A stretch of DNA of 12,188 nucleotides from contig BDDC01000475.1 of NCBI GenBank assembly GCA_001662425.1, positions 1-12,188 on the forward strand. Reading direction: 5' to 3'. The translations under genes and the position numbers were made by a program. This stretch comes from Chlamydomonas sphaeroides. Lineage: Eukaryota > Chlorophyta > Chlorophyceae > Chlamydomonadales > Chlamydomonadaceae. The notes under the pieces are model-generated. The model was given only the letters and a program-made list of their open reading frames with translations. It was not told the DNA's origin and searched no databases. Below, piece after piece: positions 1 through 10,700 of the stretch (the stretch's first letter is position 1; the number at the start of each line of letters is the position of its first letter).

Positions 1-92
1 GCTCACTCCCAACTTCGGCCGTGCCCCGACAAGTTGTTTTGGAAGTCCTGGCCGGATGTTACCCTCCTCGCAACCCCACAGCACCATTGCAG

Positions 93-1741
93 ACTGCGCG
101 GCTCGGGGCGCGCTGGGCAGCGGCGGCGCCGTCTACAGCCTTGGGACCATCGATGACCTCATCCTGTCCGCCGGCAGTTCTGCTACCGGCTGCTCCGCAG
201 TCGGGGATGGCGGCGTGCTGGCCGCTCGCTCCGTTTCCAGGCTGACGATATCCGAGGGAGCCACCGTCTCGCGCTGCTCCGCTGGCCGAGACGGCGGCGT
301 GTTTGCCGCCACAGCCGCCGCCAACGCAAGCTGGCTATTCACCCAGGGTGTCGTCCTGACCGGCAACACGGCGGGCGGCGACGGCGGGGTCGTCTTCCTT
401 TCGGTGCCTGACGGCGTGGCATCGACGTCGTCAATATTATTGAGCGGTATAACGCTCCGCAACAACTCGGCTGCAGGGCGAGGCGGAGTGCTGGCGGTCG
501 CCGGGCCGGCGGCAGTGCAGCTTTCCCGCTGCCGGCTCGAGGCCAACTCCGCTGGCTTGGCCGGTGGCGCACTCGCGGTCTGGGGCAACACCAGCCGTCC
601 TGTTGCCAACGCGAGCAGAGAGCTGACCGTGTTACTCGAGGGCTGCGCCTTTTCACGAGACGACGTACTGAGTGCCGGAGGCGCTGGTGGTGGCGCCCTG
701 TCTGCCGTCGGCGCCGCTTCTGTTGTTGCGGCCGATTGCAGCTTCACAGCCCACGCCTCAGCCTCGGACGGCGGCGCCATAGCGCTGTCCAACACAGCCC
801 AGCTGCTGCTGATGCGCTGCAACATCTCCCAGAGCTGGGCTGGGAGCCGCGGCGGCGGTCTGTCAGGGCTGGGCCCCGGCCTGCGACTTCTGCTGATTGC
901 CAATAGCAGCTTCGAGGGCAACACAGCGCGCCAGGGCGGTGGGCTGTACCTGTCCCCTTCGACGGCAGCAGCAGCAGACGGCACGGGCGCAGTCAGCGGT
1001 GCCACAACGCCTCCGCAGGCTCTCCTGCTGATGCTGCTGGGCAGCAACGTCACACGCAACTCGGCCGTAATTGTCGGCAGCTCAATAGACGGCACCGTAC
1101 ATCATACTGAGCAGCAGCATGAGTTGCCCCTGGACGGCTACGGCGGCGGGATGCTGCTGCGTCACACATCTGCCACAGCGTTGCTGCTGCGCTCCCGGCT
1201 GCAGCGCAATTGCGCCTGGGTGGGCGCCGCCGCGGCAGCCTATATCGCTCGAAACAGCAATGGAGCCGGCACCAACGGCACGACGGAGGTGCAACTTCAG
1301 CTGCCGGTCTCAGCCCTCGCGGCTGCAGTGGAGGAGCAGTTGGCGGCGGCGCTGGCGGCGGGGCGAGGGGCTGGGCCAGCCGGGACAGGAAGCAGGAACA
1401 GCAACAGTAGCGCTCGCCTGGACGCAGCGGCCCTCGCGGCTGCCCTGCTGGGACTACTGGGACCCGCAACCCTCGGGCCCTCTGCGTCGCCCCTAAGCCA
1501 GTTGGGCCTTACCACTGCACTGGCGTTGCTGGAGTCGGGCGAGCTGACGTCTGGGTTTGCATCAGCAGCCGGCGGAGGAGGTTGCGGTGCCGATGATGAC
1601 GGCGGCCCAACGCTGCGGTCGCCGGCGCCGGCACCCTCAACCCGGCGGCGGCGACGCGCCCGGGCGCTACAGCAGCAGGAGCCTGTGGCGGCGGCGTCGC
1701 GTGTCGCGGGCGGCCTAGCGCTCCTGCATGCCCCCTTCCGG
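93..1741 (+). CDS. Exon 1 (first in window): Pmp-like beta-helix repeat ectodomain
   Basis: Open for about 549 codons and ending at a strong GTGAGTAAG donor at 1742 (phase 0). It carries about ten GG motifs (GGAVY, DGGVLAA, DGGVFAA, DGGVVF, RGGVLAV, AGGALAV, GGGALSA, DGGAIAL, RGGGLSG, QGGGLYL), each preceded by a hydrophobic strand and often by an Asn or Cys turn (LTGN, LRNN, LEAN, FEGN). This matches the repeat logic of chlamydial Pmp proteins and parallel beta-helix folds. About nine N-x-S/T sequons fit a secreted domain. The last 170 residues are Ala/Leu-rich and low-complexity, with an RRRRR run near position 1650. The start is uncertain: a good acceptor (CCATTGCAG) ends at 92, but the frame stays open to the window edge, so the exon may begin further upstream. 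The ATG at 56 is not a credible gene start. Confidence 0.85.
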
Positions 1742-4700
1742 GTGAGTAAGGAAGTGCGCTAGCGAGCGGCCAACCGAACCGCCGGATCGAAGCCCCAAAC
1801 GCCAAAGCAGCTGCACGAAAGCAGCGCTGCCGCATGCTTACTCGCCGTACTGGCCGTACTTGCCGTCTGCTAGCTCCCTGCACCTATCCCTGTGACATGA
1901 CGGACGACGATAGGGCTGAAACGGTGCACCTGCATTGCTGTCAGCAACAGCAGAACACGTTGCGAGCGCCGCAGTGCCATGGCCCGTGATCAAAGGCGCT
2001 ACTCGTCCTTCTTCGTCTCCAGCTTCAGCCCCTGCCCTTGCCCGCCCCGCCCCCTCAGGCTGCCCCCGTGTGGGTCCCGGACGCCAGCTCCCATGCCGTG
2101 CTCTCCTCGGGTGCCTGCGGTGAGGCGGATGAGGTGCTCGGGTTTGACCTGGGGCAGGGCTCAGGGCGTAGGAGCCAGATAGACGCGATCATAGGCAATC
2201 GTAGAGGTGTGCGTTGGTCAAGCAAGGGGCACGCACGCACGCGCCTTTTGATGCCCCCCCACACCTTATCGGACGCTGATGGCAGCAGCGGCGCCAGCAC
2301 ATGCCTTGATTGACTAGTAAGATGCTGATTCACTATTTAGATGCGAGGCCGTACCACGGTCCCCTGCGACCAGCAGGCTCCGCCTCCAGCACCTCGGACG
2401 CTGATGGCAACAGCAGCGCCAGCACACGGCTCTGCCCGCCACAGCCCGGGGACGGGTGGCTGGAGAGCCGGCCCGCGCAGCTGCGGCCCCTGGCGACGGC
2501 GGTGGCGGTGTCGCTGGCGGAAGGCGCAGCAGGTGAGCTGCGGTCGTACGACAGGTAGACGGTTGTGACGGGTTGCACTGCTGCCGTGCATGCGTGGAAC
2601 TGTGGACCCTGCTGGAGCCCTGGGCTGCCAGCGTCTTGGTGATGTGCGGCGGCGCGGCATCGGCAATTCGGCACGAATGTGCCTTCTTGGGTTCGCGCTT
2701 CCAAGTAAGTCGTCCCCTCCTCCACAGGCAGCGCCCCCGACGGCTCTCGTTGGCCCAACGGCTGCTGCCCGCTTGCCGTCACGGCCAAGACGGGGGAGGC
2801 CTGGTCGCTGAGCCTGCAGCTGCTGGACCAGTGGGGCAGCAGGGTGTCGTCGGGTGAGGACCACAGGAAGGTGCTAGCTGCGTGCGTCCGCAGCCAAAGC
2901 GGCGCCGTCCTCTTTTATGACATTGCCCTTGCCACAAAAATGCCCCAACCTATGTCCCCGCATGCAGTGCCGCAGCAGGGCTCCTACACCGCACACCTGG
3001 CGCTGCTCTGGGTGCCGCCGCCGCTCGACTCACCATCCGCCTCCTCCAAATCATCGCACAACCTGTCCTCCGCTCGCCAGCTGGCGGCACAGCTGTCGAC
3101 GGCCGAGGGCGCTGCGGCGCTGCGGCCCCTGCGGGGAGCCGATGGCGGCACCGTGTTCGTGTGCCCGCCCTCGGCCGCTGCCGCCAACAGCAGCGGCGCT
3201 TGGGGCCTCGGCGGCAGCGCTGAAGGGGGCTGCAGCGGCGCCTCTGCGGTCGCGCTGCTGTCGTCGGGCGCCGCTGGGGCCGCCGTCAAGGCAACCAGTG
3301 CCACGCTCACGGTATGCTGTTGTTGTGTGGGGCATGGATCAGTTGAAGGAGCTAGGATGAGACGGAAACGTTGTCGTAGGGCAAGTGTCCACAACAAAGC
3401 TGCAAGCGAGGCAAAGAGCGAGCGGTCAGTTGCGGTCAGTTGCGTGGGGGGAGGACCCATCGCTTCCGCCTGCCCTCATGCCCACAAGCATGCCGCCCTG
3501 CGGCCCGCCATCCCTCCCTTCCGCAGGCGCCCTTTGGTCGCGACGGCATCGCCAGCTGGTCGCCGCTCACCCTGCACGGCTGGCCGGGGGACTACTTCCT
3601 GCTCATAACCGTGGCCAGCAGCGACGGCAGCCAAGTGTGTGGGAGCGAGCGACGCACAGCTGCACTGCGATGCACATCTTTGTCAAGGGGCGACTGGCGC
3701 TCGCAGGCGGCAGCTGTCATGTCACAACGCTAGAAAGGTTTCTCACAGCACCGACCCACACTCACTAACACGCGCACGCTGCTCACCGATGCCCCGCTGC
3801 AGGTGGCCCCCGCGGTGCTGCCGCTGCGGTTGCTGGGCTGCGGAGCGGGCGAGCAGCTGGAGGCGCTGTCCGTGTCAGTCAGCGCCCTTTACGACGGCCT
3901 TAAGGGGCTGCTGCTGCGGCCCTGCGTCGCCTGTCCGCGACGACAGGTGGGGTGAGGGGCCGGCGGCGGCTGGGCCGGGAATGCGAGCCGAGGCTCTGCA
4001 CCGCAGGGCCGCAACCAGCCGTGGGATTGGCCTGGTTCCTGCAACCTAGCTCCTCACCAACCGACGGCGTCCCGCAGCTCTGCAAGCCCTGCCTACTCCT
4101 TGCCCGTCGCTGCTAGCTAGACACGCAACTTATCAATGCGTTCCGGGCACATTATTCTGGTCCTTTCCACTCATTGCGCTGCTGCCCGGCACGATCGTCT
4201 TGTCCGCAGGTCGGCTCTGAGCCCGATCCCCGGCTACCGCTCGACCAGGTGCCGTGGGCAGACACCTCACTCTGCTGTGACCCGACCCCGCCGATCCCGA
4301 TCAGCAGCGCGTGGCAGGGCACGGTGTGGGCAGACCCGCCGTGGCCGCCGTGGCCGTACGTTTCCGTACCGAACCGTGGAGATACCTTCCCCATCGCACT
4401 CAACAGGATCGATGCAACCCTGCCCGTGTGCCCAGGTTCTGCCGGCCGTGCGGACCAACGCCTCGGCTCTGGCGGCGCTTGGCTCGGCCGCCGGCTCCAC
4501 CTGCCAGCCCTGCCCTGCCAACGCTGTGTGCCCCGGGGGGCGGCTGCTTGTGCCCCGGCCCGGGTACTGGCACGCCTCAGCCGCCAGCGAACAGGTGGGC
4601 TGGGCTCAGCAGGTACCGCTGATGTTAGCCTGCCGCGATCTAGGACAAGGTGAGATGAAACACATCACGGCATGCATGAAGCCCAGACCGGAGAGCCCCA

Positions 4701-7700
4701 AGGTCGCTTCGCCCGCCGGATCCGACCCACCCAGCCCTTCCTCTTTCCCCAGGTGCACCGCTGTCCTAACCCGGATGCGTGCGACACCGGGCTTGATGCC
4801 ATAGACGACGCCTCGGGCCAAGCCGACCTCAGCGACCCTGCCGCCTCACACACCGCGGCCGCCGTGGCGCGGCTGTGCAGTGGCGCAGGTACCACAGGCG
4901 GGGGCGCGCCCGGGTCCCTGGTCGCCGCCCTTACGGCGGCCCTGGCCAATGGACTCGATGCGGAGGACGAACGCACCACGGCCCTGGCTGCGTACCAGCA
5001 GGTGTGTGGCGCATCAAGGGATACGCCCAGCGACAATTAACAACAACAATCGCACATGCGCAGCGGCGATGTGTGTGCTAGATTGAAACGACAGGCTAGC
5101 GGCTAGGATGCTGTGCAGTGCCACTCCATTAGGGGTATCCGCTGGGCTGTGGCGTCGCTGGCCTAGCGTCCGCGTTGGGTGGCCGCGGCAAGCAGGTGTC
5201 ACGCACGAGCCTGCCTAAGCTCCCCGCACTTGCCTTCACACCGCCCATTGCAGATCCACTACACGCTCGCGGCGGCGGCCGACACCAGCAGCCACGCACT
5301 GACACTCAGCGGCGCCGCCACAGCAACCGCCTCCATCTTGGTCAACCCCACCACACTCACCACCGCCGCCACCTCACCCGCCGGTGGCGCCGCCAGCAGA
5401 AACTCCAGCAGCCTGTACGACGCAATCATGTCGTACTGCCGTACACCGGCGCTTGCCGTACAGACCAACGGCCTCTACCGGGCGTCATCGTATGCCGACC
5501 TGCAGTGTTCGGAGGGGTACACCGGCAACCTATGCGCCGCGTGCGCCCCCGGCTACGGGCTGGGCACGGGCTTTGAGTGCGAGCCCTGTGGCGGCGGCGG
5601 CCTGGCGCGTGTTGTGGGATTGGGCATTCTGGCAATGGCGTGCAATACGGCCGTCATCGTGTACGGAGTGGTGACAAACTTCCTAAACATGAACCCGGAG
5701 GACGACAAGAAGGCGTCGCTCGGCAACCTGCTCAAGGTGGGCGAGTGGCCCGGGCTGCCCAGCCCGCAGGGCAGCAAGGCGGGGTGACCGCTCAGGGCTT
5801 CCATTCCTCCTTCGCTCCCGATGCGCTTTATTGCAAGGGCCTCGCACTCCGGCCGCGCCGTCAGCCCACTGAGATTGAAACCCGTGGTACTCCCGCCCGC
5901 GCCCCTTCATGTTAGGCCATCGTGGTTCACATCCAGCTGTTCATCATCATAGCCCGACTCAACATTCCTTATCCAAGGTGCGATACCCCTGGCAAGCGCG
6001 CTGCGATGCAACACCAGCGGGCGAGCTTTCGTGCCATCAAGGGTCAAAAGCATGGGGTTGTTCTCACACGCCCGCCTAGTCTGCACACCCGCCCTCGCCA
6101 TGCTGCCCCCCACACCTCCAGGCTCATCCACAACTTCCTGGACGTCCTCGGCTTCATCACCGGGTCTGAGAACTTCGGATCCCAGGTGGGATCGGCTCGG
6201 CATTTTCCCAAGCCACGTGCGTGTGGCTGTCGGTTAGGAGGCAGGGAGCAGGTGTCGGGTGGATGCGAGCCAGCAAGTGCCGTTGTCCCAAGCCTTGTGC
6301 ACCTTGCGCCGGCGTGAGCTCACCTCACGGCCGCACCCACCCCGACCCCGGCTCAGATTGCATTCAACCTGGCGTGTCTGACTTCCAACGGCGACAGCGC
6401 TGCGCAGGCGAGTGGAGCCCGGTGCTGCCAATGGGACCTCTTGTACCCGCCTGTGGATATCGCTGTTGATCGGGGAGTGGGCGGCTGTACCCTCCACGTC
6501 AACCGCCTGCCAGTTTGAGGCTTTGTACTTGGTGCGGCCGTCGCTCAAGCCACCACTCCTCGCCCTGCCAGGCCCGTGCCCAGTTCCTGGGGGCACTGCT
6601 TATGCCCTGCTTCGTCACCGCCGCGGCGCTGATCGTGTGGAGCGCCAGGTGGGCGGGCGGGAAAGGGAGGCGGGAGCGGCACACGCACACGGCTTGCCGG
6701 TCGGTCATGTTTCACTCAACCACAAAAACACACGCTCACACATCAACAACGCTCCAACCACGCTCCTCGCCAACCGCCCGACCTGCGCCTTCAGGTACCT
6801 ATACGTCAACCTACGCCGCGAAGCGGCTGAGGAGATGGGGGAGCACCTCGCAGCCGCCTCGTCAGCCTCGGCGCTGCTGTCCCCCGCTGCCGCCGGTGGC
6901 CTCGCTTCCACAGCCACCGACGGCCAGCAGCAGCGGCCGCCATGTCCGCCGCCGACGCTGCATCTGGCCGCTGGGCGAGGTACGGGGACGCGCCCCAACG
7001 GCATCGGCAGAGGAGCCGCCGGCCCCGACGTTCAACTTCAACGCACAGCGCACGCCTCTCCGGGGGACCCGAACGTTGGGTCGGCAGCTGGCGATGGGTC
7101 AGCCCAACCGCCAACGTTCTTGCCCCAGTTCGGCTTCACAGACCGAGCACACAGCAGCATCGCCCAAGCGCCGCCGCCGCCGCTGCTAGCGGAGGGGCTA
7201 TCACACGCGGATAGTACCGGGGACGAAAGCGGCGGTCCGGACGGTGGAGGCCGCCGCAGCAGCTCGAGCCGTGCCCCCACAGAGGAGGAGCAGGAAGCAG
7301 CAGGTACTGCGGCGGCGGCAGCCTCAGCGGCAGCGGCAGGGCTGGAGCAGCGTGGGCCGTCTCTGCGCGCCATGGCGGCCCTCTCGTCGTTCAGCGCTAC
7401 TGACGGCGCGGCGGCGGCGGAGGCGCCTGGCCGCAACACTGCTGTCGCTGCCACTGCCTCAACGGTTTTGTCAGCTCGGCGGGTGCAGCCAGCAGCCGGC
7501 AGTGACGCAGACTCCGCACTCCCCAGCAATCCACGCGTCGTCTCGCGGCCGCCATCGCGGCCTCAGGCAACAGCCCCGCGGCCCCCATCCGCAAGCTCGC
7601 GGCCCCTGTCAGCGGCTGCCGTGGGACAATCAGGCAGCACAGATGCGATGGCGACAGCGGGCCTGCCGCCGGCACCTCGCCCCGCCTCACGTGTCGGGAC

Positions 7701-10700
7701 GAGCTACAGCGGCGGCAGCAGAGCCGCCGCGCCCCCGCGTGCCGCTGCTGCCGCTGAGGCAATGCATGGCGCAGACGTCGATGCCCGTGGCGGCGGTGCC
7801 GCTGCGGCACCGACCTCCGTGGAGCGGCCGAGCGGCAGGCTCCTCGCCGCCTCGGGGCCCGTGGCCGAGTCACTGTCCCCTGATGAGCCGCAACGCGACG
7901 ATTCAGCACCTCTGAACGGCGGCCCGAATGCAACCGACGGGATGGCGCCAGACGCTTCTGTGGCAGGGGCCATGGTCCGTTGCCCCAGCGGCGCAGCAAG
8001 CCACGACGACGACGTCCTTCCCCTGGAGCCGCAGCAGCCGTCAGCCGTATTCCTGACCGGCCCCAGCGCACGCAGTCCAGGACCCATGGCCACAGCCCCC
8101 GACGCGCCCGACCTCCGCCGACGCCGCGACGCCTTTCCAGAGGCCAGCGCGGCCCCGGCGTCACCCAACATGGACGCACGCGCTCCATCGTCGTTCTTCC
8201 GCTCGGCAAGGCCCGCTTGGATGACGCGAAACGCCAGCGCTGCCACGACAGCGACCTCTCCCTCGCCCCAGAAGCGGCCCAAGTCCCTGCGGCAGCCAGG
8301 CTCAGCCTCCATGTACGCCTCCTCTGGCGCGCTCACCAGCCCTCTGCTGCGCCGCCTGGCTCGGTCGCTGGTGCGTCGTTTCACGGGCGCCGGCTCGAGG
8401 CTGGCTGCCGTGGACGAGGAGCTGGGTCTGTGGCAGCAGCTGGGCACGGTGCTGCTCATCTCGGTGTTCGTGCTCTACCCCAGCTGGGCGCAGGTGCGGC
8501 GCGATGGTGCCTTTGCTTCCTTATCTCTCGCCAGACCTTGGACCCAGCAAGGCGTGATGAGCGAGCCCCACAGCTCCCGTTGCGGAGGCCCACCGCGCGT
8601 TTAGTCTGCTAACGCGGCTCTCCCCTACCTCGCAGGCCGCGCTTAGCGCCTTCAGCTGCTATGTCATAGACAAGCAGGAGCCGGGGGAGGGCGGGCAAGT
8701 GCAGGTGCGAGTGTAGCGCGCCGATGCGCGCTTGGTGCCGCTTCGCCGCATTAGAAACAGTATCTTTACAAACCGCCGTCCCCAGCGTCCTCGTCAACTT
8801 CACCACACATTCACGCGGCACCCTCCCACTCTTGTCATTGCAGCTGGCGGCCCACCCCCAGGGCTACTGGGTCCGAAATATGAACCAGGAGGTGCGAAAA
8901 ACAGCGCTGTCGGCTGCAAGCAATGCACGCGTCATCACCAACAGAACACCGTGACACACTATCAACACTCTCCCGCCTACCGACCGTACCCCCGCAGTGC
9001 GGCACAGACATCCACGCACGGCTCTACATGACGCTTGGCGCGCTGTTCGTGGCGGCGTTCGGTGTGGCGCCTCCCCTGGCGGTGGCGGCTGCACTGTGGC
9101 GCTGCGTACGGGACGAGGGCCTGGACAGCACACGCGTACGGCTCATGTACGGATGGAGCTACACGCAGTACGAGTGAGTCGGGCTAGCCCTTGTACGTAC
9201 GTTACGGGTTCCCCAACTACTGCCGTGTCAACGCTCATCCGCCGCCTGGCAACTCTCCCATATGCTTAGCAAGCTACGCTCCCTGCCTCACGTCTCTCCC
9301 ACGCAGGCCCCGCTACTACTGGTGGGACGCTGTGGTGCAGCTGCAGACGTTTGCGCTCGTGGCGGCGGGCGTGTTCGGCCAGGCGCTGCTGGTGGCGTAC
9401 CAGGTGGGCTGGTGGGCTGGGCTAGGGGAGAGACGGCATGGCGGGGGTGGGGGGTGGGGCGGAGGCAGGCTGGGGCCGCCATCGCGGTCGGCTTGTCGTA
9501 GGCAGGCAGGAGGTGGGCCTGCGGTCGCTGTCGTCCCCCACCCAGGGTCGCAGTCGTCGTGGGATGGCGCGTCCTGGCGGTGTCGGCTCCACAGGGCTAG
9601 CGCAGGCGCCCCGACCAGGTCGCTCGGTTCGTCCGCTCAACAGGTTGTGTGCCCACCCCCAGCTCAACAGTGCAGCCCGCCCACCCCCAGCTTCGTGTCC
9701 GCCAGCCCTACAATCTCCTAACTGCTCCCAACCCCTCTCTCCCCCCAGGCCCTGCTAATGCTGTGCGTGCTCATTGTCTTCGCGGCGGCCACCGGCCTGG
9801 CAGCGCCCATGCAGTCGCCGCTGCTGGACTCGCTCACCTTCTCATCCACCTCATGCCTCAGGTACGGCAGGGCGTGTGTTATCCAGGAGCTCTGGAAGTA
9901 TGTACTGCCACATCATGTGTAATCCTGGAAGAGATCATGAACCCCTGCGCCTCTTCCCCGGCCACCTCTCCTCTCGTGCTCCATGATAACCACGAACCCT
10001 GTCCTGCTGCCTCTTCCCCGCCATCCACTCCCCTGCCCCTCCCCCAGCCTCACCCTGGCCATGTCCATTTACTTTGTGGTGGGGGCGCAGGACCTGTCGA
10101 CACGGCCCGAGGGGGTGAGCGTCAGGGCGGGCAATAAACAGGGCTCGCATAGGTGGGTGTGTCCCCAGACCGGCCCTTTTCGGTTCGGTTCGGCGTCAGC
10201 GCGCAATGAAGCGGCGGGGTGGACCCTTCCATAGAAGCCTGCTCTGCACTCATCCTGGCACGGCCGGCCCGGACCTACCGCCCCACCCCCTTCCCGTTTC
10301 CCTCAGACAGTCACCGCGGCGCTCATCCTCGCGCTCAACACGGCCCTGGTGGCGGTCTTTGCCATCGTGGCCGTCAGGTGGGCACATATGGTGCCGCTGG
10401 CGTGGTCCGTTCGTGGCGGGGTCCGTCCCTCCGTCGCGGCTCCCTGGGGCTCATCGGCCGCAAGCCGGGGCTCACACGCCGCCCCTCGCCTTCCGCCCTA
10501 CCCTTCCTGTTGCCCGCTGTCCGCCGCCCACGGCAGGCTGTACTGGCCGGCCATCGCTGCCCGGACACAAGCGCTGTCGGCGGCTGCCAGGCACTGGCTG
10601 GCAGCCAAGGTGCGGCGTCGCAAGCACCGGATGGGCGGCGGCAGGGTTGCGCCCGCCGAAGATGAGATCGGCGGGGAGGAGGGGCGGCATGCCAAGCAAG

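Noticed and set aside
56..92. ATG at 56 as the start of the gene
   Set aside because: The frame is open upstream to the window edge, a good acceptor ends at 92, and no signal peptide follows. The protein starts already inside a repeat.
133..1095. 320-codon open frame on the minus strand
   Set aside because: It is the antisense of exon 1. Its composition is Pro/Ala/Ser-rich with no motif, while the + strand has ordered GGxΦ repeats and a strong donor. High GC makes such shadows common.
93..1741. Bacterial (chlamydial) autotransporter gene or contamination
   Set aside because: Introns, algal-type splice sites, N-glycosylation sequons and a eukaryotic-type multipass C-terminus argue for a nuclear algal gene. 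There is no autotransporter beta-barrel.
4079..4121. Possible exon after GTCCCGCAG encoding LCKPC
   Set aside because: The CxxC is tempting, but the frame stops at TAG after 12 codons and there is no donor before the stop.
4174..4653. 159-codon + frame across introns 7-8
   Set aside because: It is Pro/Trp-rich with no domain and is out of frame with the clear CPxNAxCPGG exon at 4436-4594.
6408..6513. Read-through extension of exon 14
   Set aside because: The frame stays open with Cys residues (GARCCQWDLLYPP) but meets TGA at about 6515, and it has no convincing GT donor leading to exon 15.
6514..6531. 18-bp micro-exon (FEALYL) between exons 14 and 15
   Set aside because: The phases fit, but the following intron would be only 40 nt, which is unusually short. 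Direct joining of exon 14 to exon 15 gives a better loop.
7244..7915. 223-codon + strand frame overlapping exon 16
   Set aside because: It is Arg/Gln-rich, has no splice or motif support, and is out of frame with the gene.
7397..8459. Long minus-strand open frames (270 and 251 codons) opposite exon 16
   Set aside because: They are Arg/Ala-rich shadows of a GC-rich low-complexity region. The + frame links to conserved membrane elements at both ends.
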